Notes under the pieces: generated by a model
Database searches by the model: none
What the model was told of the DNA's origin: nothing
Seen by the model: the letters and a program-made list of their open reading frames with translations, nothing else
Assembly: GCA_946477805.1 (NCBI GenBank)
Contig: CAMKZP010000045.1
Location: forward strand, 1-12,881
Direction of reading: 5' to 3'
DNA from: an uncultured Enterobacter sp.
GTDB taxonomy: Bacteria > Pseudomonadota > Gammaproteobacteria > Enterobacterales > Enterobacteriaceae
Length of the DNA stretch: 12,881 nt
In this document: piece after piece, positions 1-5,130 of the stretch
Layout: the number at the start of each line of letters is the position of its first letter
Position numbering within the stretch: the stretch's first letter is position 1
Made by a program: the position numbers and the translations under genes

Positions 1-19
1 CAAAAAGGAAACCGTGTAA
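1..19 (+). CDS. leuA: leuA, 3' end only (2-isopropylmalate synthase)
   Basis: Only the last five codons and the stop are in the window. They read K-K-E-T-V-stop, which resembles the E. coli LeuA C-terminus as I recall it (NNKETV). The TAA stop at 17-19 shares its last base with the leuB ATG at 19-21 (TAATG). This is the tight leuA-leuB junction expected in leuABCD and implies translational coupling. The leuB ribosome-binding sequence AAGGA (5-9) lies inside leuA. Confidence 0.75.
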
Positions 20-1110
20 TGTCGAAGAATTACCATATTGCCGTGCTGCCGGGCGACGGTATTGGCCCGGAAGTGATGGCCCAGGCGCTGAAAGTACTGG
101 AAGCCGTTCGTACGCGTTTTGCGATGAAAATTACCACCAGCCACTACGACGTGGGCGGTATTGCGATTGACAACCAGGGTACGCCGCTGCCAAAAGCGAC
201 CCTGGAAGGCTGCGAAAACGCCGACGCCGTGCTGTTCGGCTCCGTGGGCGGTCCAAAGTGGGAACACCTGCCGCCAGCAGAGCAGCCCGAGCGCGGGGCG
301 CTGCTGCCGCTGCGTAAACACTTTAAGCTGTTCAGCAACCTGCGTCCGGCAAAGCTGTACCAGGGGCTGGAGGAGTTCTGCCCGCTGCGCGCCGATATCG
401 CCGCCAACGGTTTCGACATTCTCTGCGTGCGCGAGCTGACCGGCGGTATCTACTTTGGTCAGCCCAAAGGCCGCGAAGGCAGCGGCCAGCATGAAAAAGC
501 GTTTGATACTGAGGTCTATCACCGTTTCGAAATCGAACGTATTGCCCACATCGCGTTTGAGTCTGCGCGTAAACGCCGCCGCAAGGTAACCTCCATCGAT
601 AAGGCGAACGTGCTGCAGTCATCCATTTTGTGGCGTGAAATCGTTAGCGAAATCGCGAAACAGTATCCTGACGTTGAGCTGTCGCACATGTATATCGATA
701 ACGCGACGATGCAGCTGATTAAAGATCCGTCCCAGTTTGACGTGCTGCTGTGCTCTAACCTGTTCGGTGACATCCTCTCCGACGAGTGCGCGATGATCAC
801 CGGCTCCATGGGGATGCTGCCTTCAGCCAGCCTGAATGAAGAAGGCTTTGGCCTGTACGAGCCGGCTGGCGGCTCCGCACCGGATATTGCAGGCAAAAAC
901 ATTGCCAACCCGATTGCGCAGATCCTCTCTCTGGCCCTGCTGCTGCGCTACAGCCTGGATGCAGGCGATGCGGCCACCGCCATTGAAAACGCCATTAACC
1001 GGGCGTTAGAAGAAGGCATCCGTACCGGCGATTTAGCGCGCGGCACGGTGGCAGTCGGTACCGATGAAATGGGCGACATTATTGCCCGCTATGTCGCAGA
1101 AGGGGTGTAA
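19..1110 (+). CDS. leuB: 3-isopropylmalate dehydrogenase LeuB
   Basis: Cytosolic NAD-dependent enzyme of leucine synthesis that oxidises and decarboxylates 3-isopropylmalate to 2-oxoisocaproate. The 363-residue product equals the E. coli length. Visible family motifs are GDGIGPEV (12-19), the Arg-rich stretch RKHFKLFSNLRP in the first third, VRELTGGIYFG with Arg138, IDKAN with catalytic-type Lys195, and FGDILSDE with metal-binding-type Asp251 and Asp255. The NAD-binding loop GLYEPAGGSAPDIAGK follows. The ATG at 19 overlaps the leuA stop and has AAGGA upstream. leuC starts 2 bases after its stop, so it belongs to the leuABCD transcript. No disruption is seen. Confidence 0.97.
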   Translation: MSKNYHIAVLPGDGIGPEVMAQALKVLEAVRTRFAMKITTSHYDVGGIAIDNQGTPLPKATLEGCENADAVLFGSVGGPKWEHLPPAEQPERGALLPLRKHFKLFSNLRPAKLYQGLEEFCPLRADIAANGFDILCVRELTGGIYFGQPKGREGSGQHEKAFDTEVYHRFEIERIAHIAFESARKRRRKVTSIDKANVLQSSILWREIVSEIAKQYPDVELSHMYIDNATMQLIKDPSQFDVLLCSNLFGDILSDECAMITGSMGMLPSASLNEEGFGLYEPAGGSAPDIAGKNIANPIAQILSLALLLRYSLDAGDAATAIENAINRALEEGIRTGDLARGTVAVGTDEMGDIIARYVAEGV

Positions 1111-1112
1111 TC

Positions 1113-2513
1113 ATGGCGAAGACGTTATATCAAAAACTGTTTGACGCGCACGTGGTCTACGAGGCGCCAAACGAAACCCCGCTGCTGTACATTGACCGCC
1201 ATCTGGTGCACGAAGTGACCTCTCCTCAGGCGTTTGACGGCCTGCGCGCGCACGGGCGTCCGGTGCGTCAGCCGAGGAAAACCTTCGCGACGATGGATCA
1301 CAACGTCTCCACCCAGACCAAAGACATCAATGCGTCCGGTGAGATGGCGCGCATTCAGATGCAGGAGCTGATTAAAAACTGCGGCGAGTTTGGCGTTGAG
1401 CTGTACGACCTGAACCACCCCTATCAGGGCATCGTCCACGTCATGGGGCCAGAACAGGGCATCACCCTGCCGGGCATGACCATCGTCTGCGGTGACTCCC
1501 ATACCGCGACCCACGGGGCGTTTGGCGCGCTGGCGTTCGGCATCGGCACGTCTGAAGTTGAACACGTTCTGGCGACGCAGACCCTGAAGCAGGGCCGCGC
1601 CAAAACCATGAAGATTGAAGTGAAGGGCAAAGCGGCCCCCGGCATCACCGCAAAAGATATCGTGCTGGCAATTATCGGCAAAACCGGCAGCGCGGGCGGT
1701 ACCGGCCACGTCGTTGAATTCTGCGGCGAGGCCATTCAGGCGCTGAGCATGGAGGGCCGCATGACCCTGTGCAACATGGCCATCGAGATGGGCGCTAAAG
1801 CGGGTCTGGTTGCGCCAGACGAAACCACCTTCAGCTACGTGAAGGGCCGTCTGCACGCGCCGAAAGAGCAGAATTACGTCGATGCCGTGGAGTACTGGAA
1901 AACCCTGAAAACCGACGACGATGCGACGTTTGATACCGTCGTCACCCTGCAGGCGGAAGAGATCGCGCCGCAGGTGACGTGGGGAACCAATCCGGGCCAG
2001 GTCATTTCCGTCAACGACAGCATTCCCGATCCGGCCTCCTTCGCCGATCCGGTCGAGCGCGCCAGCGCCGAAAAAGCGCTGGCCTATATGGGGCTGAAGC
2101 CCGGCGTTCCGCTGACCGACGTGAGCATTGATAAAGTCTTTATCGGATCCTGCACCAACTCGCGTATTGAAGATTTACGCGCGGCGGCAGAGATTGCCAA
2201 AGGGCGTAAAGTCGCACCGGGCGTACAGGCACTGGTGGTGCCGGGTTCCGGCCCGGTTAAAGCCCAGGCGGAAGCGGAAGGCCTGGACAAGATCTTCATC
2301 GACGCGGGCTTCGAATGGCGCCTGCCCGGCTGCTCCATGTGTCTGGCCATGAACAACGACCGCCTGAATCCCGGCGAGCGCTGCGCCTCCACCAGCAACC
2401 GTAACTTTGAAGGCCGTCAGGGCCGCGGCGGACGTACCCATCTGGTCAGCCCGGCAATGGCCGCCGCGGCGGCAGTCACCGGCCATTTCGCCGATATTCG
2501 CAGCCTGAAATAA
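1113..2513 (+). CDS. leuC: 3-isopropylmalate dehydratase large subunit LeuC
   Basis: Large subunit of isopropylmalate isomerase. With LeuD it interconverts 2- and 3-isopropylmalate through a [4Fe-4S] cluster, as in the aconitase family. The 466 residues match the E. coli length. The three cluster-ligand cysteines are present at the expected spacing: Cys347 in IGSCTNSR, and Cys407 and Cys410 in PGCSMCLAMN. HGxFGALAFGIGTSEVEHVL and the C-terminal STSNRNFEGRQGRGGRTHLV stretch are also typical. The start ATG lies 2 bases after the leuB stop, with AAGGGG just upstream inside leuB. leuD follows after 10 bases. Confidence 0.97.
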   Translation: MAKTLYQKLFDAHVVYEAPNETPLLYIDRHLVHEVTSPQAFDGLRAHGRPVRQPRKTFATMDHNVSTQTKDINASGEMARIQMQELIKNCGEFGVELYDLNHPYQGIVHVMGPEQGITLPGMTIVCGDSHTATHGAFGALAFGIGTSEVEHVLATQTLKQGRAKTMKIEVKGKAAPGITAKDIVLAIIGKTGSAGGTGHVVEFCGEAIQALSMEGRMTLCNMAIEMGAKAGLVAPDETTFSYVKGRLHAPKEQNYVDAVEYWKTLKTDDDATFDTVVTLQAEEIAPQVTWGTNPGQVISVNDSIPDPASFADPVERASAEKALAYMGLKPGVPLTDVSIDKVFIGSCTNSRIEDLRAAAEIAKGRKVAPGVQALVVPGSGPVKAQAEAEGLDKIFIDAGFEWRLPGCSMCLAMNNDRLNPGERCASTSNRNFEGRQGRGGRTHLVSPAMAAAAAVTGHFADIRSLK

Positions 2514-2523
2514 GGAGACAATC

Positions 2524-3129
2524 ATGGCAGAGAAATTTACCCAACACACGGGCCGGGTTGTCCCGCTGGATGCCGCTAACGTCGACACCGACGCGATCAT
2601 CCCGAAGCAGTTTTTGCAGAAAGTCACGCGCACAGGATTTGGTGCACACCTGTTTAACGACTGGCGCTTCCTGGACGACAGGGGCGAAGTGCCCAACCCG
2701 GAGTTTGTCCTCAACTTTCCGGAGTACAAAGGCGCATCGATTTTGCTGGCGCGCGAAAATTTCGGCTGCGGCTCTTCGCGTGAACACGCGCCCTGGGCGC
2801 TGACCGACTACGGTTTTAAAGTGGTGATTGCCCCAAGCTTCGCGGATATCTTCTACGGCAACAGTTTTAACAACCAGCTGCTGCCGGTGATGCTGAGCGA
2901 TGAACAGGTCGACGAGCTGTTTGCGCTGGTGCAGGCAAATCCGGGGATAGCGTTTGAGGTGGATCTGGAAGCGGAGGTGGTCAAAGCGGGTGACAAGACC
3001 TACAGCTTCAGCATTGACGCGTTCCGTCGCCACTGCATGCTGAACGGCCTGGACAGCATTGGCCTGACGCTGCAGCACGAAGACGCCATCTCAGCGTACG
3101 AGAAAAAACAGCCCGCGTTTATGGGCTAA
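2524..3129 (+). CDS. leuD: 3-isopropylmalate dehydratase small subunit LeuD
   Basis: Small (swivel-domain) subunit of isopropylmalate isomerase, the partner of LeuC and last gene of leuABCD. The 201 residues match the E. coli protein. Key motifs are the N-terminal DAANVDTDAIIPKQFL and the substrate-loop NFGCGSSREHAPWAL. A strong AAGGAG (2513-2518) overlaps the leuC stop and is spaced well for the ATG. A GC-rich hairpin immediately after the stop (3133-3159) is the likely operon end. The gene is intact. Confidence 0.97.
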   Translation: MAEKFTQHTGRVVPLDAANVDTDAIIPKQFLQKVTRTGFGAHLFNDWRFLDDRGEVPNPEFVLNFPEYKGASILLARENFGCGSSREHAPWALTDYGFKVVIAPSFADIFYGNSFNNQLLPVMLSDEQVDELFALVQANPGIAFEVDLEAEVVKAGDKTYSFSIDAFRRHCMLNGLDSIGLTLQHEDAISAYEKKQPAFMG

Positions 3130-3132
3130 AGG

Positions 3133-3159
3133 CAATGGCCCGCAGGGCGCGGGCCATTG
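3133..3159. terminator. Hairpin terminator candidate shared by leuD (+) and the hok mRNA (-)
   Basis: A perfect 11-bp stem, CAATGGCCCGC (3133-3143) with GCGGGCCATTG (3149-3159), encloses a 5-base loop. On the plus strand it starts 3 bases after the leuD stop but has no T-run after it. On the minus strand it is followed by CCTTT. There it lies a few bases beyond the fold-back element of the hok mRNA, the place where the R1 hok transcript has its terminator as I recall it. Two-way use is an inference. Confidence 0.6.
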
Positions 3160-3163
3160 ATAA

Positions 3164-3178
3164 GGGTGCGTTGAGGCT
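3164..3178 (-). promoter_or_regulatory. fbi-like fold-back element at 3' end of hok mRNA
   Basis: Plus-strand GGGTGCGTTGAGGCT is almost identical to the reverse complement of 3506-3519 (GGGTGCTTGAGGCT), with one extra base. In the minus-strand transcript the two ends can therefore pair over about 14 bp. In hok mRNAs such tac/fbi pairing keeps the full-length message inactive until 3' trimming removes the tail. Position and complementarity are seen directly; function is by analogy with R1 hok/sok. A second hairpin (GGCGGGG 3194-3200 with CCCCGCC 3208-3214) lies between this element and the hok stop, also as in R1. Confidence 0.6.
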
Positions 3179-3221
3179 CAACCACTCTGAAGAGGCGGGG
3201 AACCTTCCCCCGCCAGTACCG

Positions 3222-3374
3222 CTAACGTTTTGCTTCGTAAGCCAACACTGCCGCCAGCTCCGTTTTCTCCTGTCTGAAATGCAATTCACACAGCGAATCG
3301 CGTACCATCCAGGTAAAGATCAACAGCGTCGTACAGATCAGAAACAAACCCAACAGCAGAGCACGTTTTGGCAT
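3222..3374 (-). CDS. hok: Hok/Gef-family type I toxin (small membrane protein)
   Basis: This 50-residue protein starts MPKRALLLGLFLIC and has one hydrophobic segment (about residues 5-24). It then carries the family signature LLIFTWMVRDSLCEL with Cys29, and ends TELAAVLAYEAKR. It lines up along its length with R1 Hok (LIVCLTLLIFT, RKSLCEI, EVAAFMAYES). Hok proteins insert in the inner membrane and collapse the proton motive force when made without Sok RNA. The ATG is chosen because AAGGAGG (3380-3386) lies 5 bases upstream and the family begins here. Surrounding RNA features (promoter, antisense Sok promoter, tac/fbi ends, terminator) all fit a complete hok/sok locus. It lies between convergent leuD and setA. 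The reading frame is intact, but whether the toxin is active cannot be told from sequence. Confidence 0.88.
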   Translation of the reverse strand: MPKRALLLGLFLICTTLLIFTWMVRDSLCELHFRQEKTELAAVLAYEAKR

Positions 3375-3503
3375 TCCAGCCTCCTTATTGCTTTTCGGCA
3401 ATGAAGAGACTAACCTCGCAATGATGGTTGTGAAGTTGGTCTCCCCATCAGTTTTTTGATGCGGGACTCTCCACTGTTTGCCTCTTGCGAAAGCCTGAGG
3501 CAA
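3222..3503 (-). CDS. mok-like in-frame extended reading frame over hok
   Basis: The hok frame is open upstream to a TTG at 3503-3501, preceded closely by an in-frame TGA. This would give 43 extra residues and a 93-residue product. In hokC-type loci the mok frame is likewise an in-frame extension, and its translation is needed for hok translation. Here the leader has no ATG or GTG and only a weak AGG before the TTG, so mok translation, if any, starts at TTG. A separate 12-codon ATG frame (3448-3410) stops before hok and is an alternative leader. The Sok target overlaps this leader, as expected. The call is tentative. Confidence 0.35.
   Translation of the reverse strand: MPQAFARGKQWRVPHQKTDGETNFTTIIARLVSSLPKSNKEAGMPKRALLLGLFLICTTLLIFTWMVRDSLCELHFRQEKTELAAVLAYEAKR
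3388..3416 (+). promoter_or_regulatory. Promoter for antisense Sok-like RNA
   Basis: TTGCTT (3388-3393), a 17-base spacer and TAACCT (3411-3416) form a sigma-70-type promoter on the plus strand, immediately upstream of the hok ribosome-binding site on the other strand. The R1 sok promoter, as I recall it, is TTGCGC-17-TATCCT at the same position relative to hok. The matching placement and spacing make this more than a chance hit. Confidence 0.6.
3423..3479 (+). ncRNA. sok: Sok-like antisense RNA (antitoxin), approximate ends
   Basis: Start is set six bases after the TAACCT box, by analogy with R1 Sok. The RNA would be complementary to the hok leader, covering the mok-like frame. A hairpin pairs CATCA (3446-3450) with TGATG (3457-3461), extended by CCC/GGG around one bulged base. 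It is followed by ACTCTCCACTGTTT, which could end transcription near 3479. That gives about 57 nt, close to the roughly 65 nt of R1 Sok. Sok RNAs bind hok mRNA, block mok/hok translation and direct RNase III cleavage. Ends are estimates. Confidence 0.5.
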
Positions 3504-3505
3504 AC

Positions 3506-3519
3506 AGCCTCAAGCACCC
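3506..3519 (-). promoter_or_regulatory. tac-like element at 5' end of hok mRNA
   Basis: On the minus strand this reads GGGTGCTTGAGGCT and lies just after the predicted hok start point. It is followed by GTTTGCCTCAGGC, so GAGGC...GCCTC can form a small 5' hairpin. It complements the fbi-like element at 3164-3178. R1 hok mRNA begins GGCGCTTGAGGC by my recollection, a clear resemblance. Confidence 0.6.
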
Positions 3520-3526
3520 GCCACGC

Positions 3527-3555
3527 ACTCTATGCGCCTTCTTCGTTTCTGTCAG
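3527..3555 (-). promoter_or_regulatory. hok mRNA promoter candidate
   Basis: On the minus strand, CTGACA (3555-3550) lies 17 bases from TAGAGT (3532-3527). Five of six bases match the -35 consensus and four of six match the -10. Start would fall near 3520, directly before the tac-like sequence. The predicted message to the hairpin at 3133-3159 is about 390 nt, and about 360 nt if trimmed at the fold-back element. These are close to the two R1 hok mRNA forms as I recall them. Confidence 0.5.
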
Positions 3556-3590
3556 AAAGTCGTTTCAATTCGTGAAGCCGCCTTCCAGAA

Positions 3591-4769
3591 TCACACATCC
3601 TTGACCCGGCAGGTCAACGCCAGCGTGACCACCGAAATCGCCGCAATCATCCAGTAAACCGAGGCGTGCCCGTAGCTTTGCGCCAGCGCCCCCTGTATCA
3701 CCCCCGCCAGAATTACCCCCGTCGAGATGCTGTTGGTAAAGAGCGTGGTTGCAGAGCCCGCGCGCCCGGGCATTAAATCCTGGAACCAGAGCATCCCAAT
3801 CCCGGCAACGATCCCGATAAACACGGCGTTGAACAGCTGCAAAGCCAGCAACGCTTCCCGCGAATGGAAGACGATCAGCCCCAGATAGAACAGCACCCCG
3901 GACGCCACGGCGACGATCGTCATCCTGCGTTTTCCAAAGCGCTTCACGTAATAGCCCGCGAGGATCATCGCCGGAATTTCCAGCCCGGCGGCGGTGCCCA
4001 TCAGGACTCCCGCGAGCTTGTCCGGCAAGCCCAGATCGCTGCTGATCCACAAAGGCATATCGATGATGTACATGGTGTTGCAGGTCCACATCAGCGTAGA
4101 GGCGACAAACAGCATGCGGACGTTTTTATCCTGCCAGCCGCTCACCCGGGTGATGGGCTTATCCGCCGTCTGCTCCACCCGCGCCACCGAGGGCAGCGCA
4201 AAGGCAATCAGCGCCAGGCTGATGACAAATATGCCAGCGGCGATGGAGAACATGGTGGTAAAACCGTAATTCAGCGCCAGCATGAAGGCCAGCGGCGGGC
4301 CGATAACCCACGCCAGCGAGAGCTGCGCGCGCATCACCGAGCTGAACATCACCACTTCCCGCGCAGAGCTATCGGCATATTCGCGGGCCAGCGCGAACAG
4401 CTGCGGCATGGCGGTATTCGCCAGCGAAGCCAGCAGCACGCCGCAGGTGATCAGCGTCAGGTAATGACGGTTAAAGGCAAACAGCAGCGCATTGCCGACG
4501 GCCATGGCGCAGCAAAAGAGGATCAGCCTGCGCCTGTCGCCCTGGCTGTCAGAGCGGTTCGCCAGCCACAGGCTGACCAGGATCCCGGCAATCGCATTGA
4601 CGGTATAAAACAGCCCCACCCAAAACGGCTGCGCCCCCACCTCGCGGCTCAGGAACAGGCTGAGCGTCGGTGCCTGCAGCGCCCCCGCCACGCCCATCAT
4701 AAAGGCGACCAGCATAAACGCGGCGTACACGCCGTTCAGGCGTCGCCCCATCGTCATCAACCACAGCAT
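3591..4769 (-). CDS. setA: Sugar efflux transporter SetA (MFS)
   Basis: A 392-residue inner-membrane exporter of the major facilitator superfamily (Set family), about 12 hydrophobic helices. E. coli SetA exports lactose, glucose and analogues and helps relieve phosphosugar stress. The sequence has long stretches like E. coli SetA: VAGALQAPTLSLFLSREVGA near the start, LANRSDSQGDRRRL at the TM2-3 loop, SSVMRAQLSLAWVIGPPLAF, MLWFQDLMPGRAG, and the end CRVKDV. The frame stays open upstream to 4862, but that part runs through the SgrS terminator. The ATG at 4769 has AAGGA (4777-4781) in place and gives the family length. It lies about 50 bases after the SgrS terminator, so expression by read-through from the sgrS promoter is likely, as in E. 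coli. Confidence 0.95.
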   Translation of the reverse strand: MLWLMTMGRRLNGVYAAFMLVAFMMGVAGALQAPTLSLFLSREVGAQPFWVGLFYTVNAIAGILVSLWLANRSDSQGDRRRLILFCCAMAVGNALLFAFNRHYLTLITCGVLLASLANTAMPQLFALAREYADSSAREVVMFSSVMRAQLSLAWVIGPPLAFMLALNYGFTTMFSIAAGIFVISLALIAFALPSVARVEQTADKPITRVSGWQDKNVRMLFVASTLMWTCNTMYIIDMPLWISSDLGLPDKLAGVLMGTAAGLEIPAMILAGYYVKRFGKRRMTIVAVASGVLFYLGLIVFHSREALLALQLFNAVFIGIVAGIGMLWFQDLMPGRAGSATTLFTNSISTGVILAGVIQGALAQSYGHASVYWMIAAISVVTLALTCRVKDV

Positions 4770-4817
4770 GCGCAAATCCTTGTGAAAGGGAATCGAAACT
4801 GGATGAAAGAGTAAACG

Positions 4818-4846
4818 AAAAAAGCCAGCAAAAACATTTTGCTGGC
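4818..4846 (-). terminator. SgrS intrinsic terminator
   Basis: The stem GCCAGCAAAA / TTTTGCTGGC (4846-4837 with 4833-4824) has a 3-base loop and is followed by TTTTTT (4823-4818). This is the strongest intrinsic terminator in the window, and its U-tail is the SgrS Hfq-binding 3' end. Read-through is needed for setA if it has no promoter of its own; none is obvious in the 48 bases between. Confidence 0.88.
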
Positions 4847-4889
4847 GGGTGATTAGCACCAATACTCAGTCACACATGATCGAGGCGAG

Positions 4890-5042
4890 TTAGCGAGAAG
4901 AGGTCGGCTTCGTAACATCCCACTGCATCAGGTCTTCCAACGTTTTCAGCCGCTGCTCTGCGCACCGGCGGGCCAGCCAGGACACTCCTTTTGTCGCTGA
5001 AAAGTACTGCTGATAAAACTGACGTGCGGTAGACCTCTTCAT
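4890..5042 (-). CDS. sgrT: SgrT, glucose uptake inhibitor peptide encoded in SgrS
   Basis: A 50-residue peptide read from the 5' part of SgrS. It begins MKRSTARQFYQQYFSATKG, contains EQRLKTLEDLMQWD, and ends KPTSSR. E. coli SgrT (43 residues) has RQFYQHYFTATAK and LMLEG-LMQWD-type segments in the same places. SgrT blocks the PtsG (EIICB-Glc) transporter directly. The ATG at 5042 has a strong AGGAGG (5054-5049) with 6-base spacing. Against E. coli it has about six extra N-terminal residues and a different C-terminus. The stop at 4890 comes before the ptsG-pairing core, so coding and pairing parts are separate. Confidence 0.9.
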   Translation of the reverse strand: MKRSTARQFYQQYFSATKGVSWLARRCAEQRLKTLEDLMQWDVTKPTSSR

Positions 5043-5061
5043 AATTTACCTCCTCGCTTCA

Positions 5062-5130
5062 TCGACAAGGATTATTGGCTTAATATAGGGATTAATAAAT
5101 TGCTGGTTTTTTGTCAGGAGTTCCCCTTTT
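5062..5130 (+). promoter_or_regulatory. sgrR/sgrS divergent promoter region with sgrR promoter candidate
   Basis: Between the SgrS start (5063) and the sgrR ATG (5131) are 67 AT-rich bases. A plus-strand promoter candidate is TCGACA (5062-5067), 16 bases, TATAGG (5084-5089). On the minus strand an ATAATC-like -10 lies just before the SgrS start, with only a weak -35 (TTATTA), fitting an activator-dependent promoter. The sgrR -35 overlaps the sgrS start. E. coli SgrR binds this interval, activating sgrS and repressing itself. The sgrR ribosome site is AGGAG (5116-5120). Confidence 0.5.

Larger units (their letters stand above)
4818..5063 (-). ncRNA. sgrS: SgrS, Hfq-dependent sugar-stress small RNA
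   Basis: Dual-function RNA induced by SgrR during glucose-phosphate stress. It pairs with ptsG mRNA (and manXYZ) with Hfq, and stabilises yigL. The 5' end GATGAAGC (5063-5056) matches E. coli SgrS. The ptsG-pairing core GTGTGACTGAGTATTGGTG (4875-4857) appears identical to E. coli. It is followed by a small GGTG/CACC hairpin (4848-4860). The 3' end is a 10-bp terminator stem with six T residues (4846-4818), the poly-U Hfq site. Length is about 246 nt against 227 in E. coli, mainly because the encoded SgrT is longer. Divergent from sgrR and upstream of setA. Confidence 0.93.

Noticed and set aside
1125..1856. Minus-strand 243-residue open frame
   Set aside because: Antisense to leuC, which is clearly coding by cluster cysteines and full-length similarity.
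3135..3404. Plus-strand 89-residue frame in the leuD-setA gap
   Set aside because: It is antisense to hok and runs through the terminator hairpin and fold-back element; no motif or convincing ribosome site.
3864..4814. Plus-strand 316-residue open frame
   Set aside because: Entirely antisense to setA. The product is rich in His, Gln, Arg and Pro, as expected from a shadow frame of a GC-rich gene, with no recognisable domain.
4770..4862. N-terminal extension of setA by 31 codons
   Set aside because: It would translate the SgrS terminator. The internal ATG at 4769 has a ribosome site and gives the family length.
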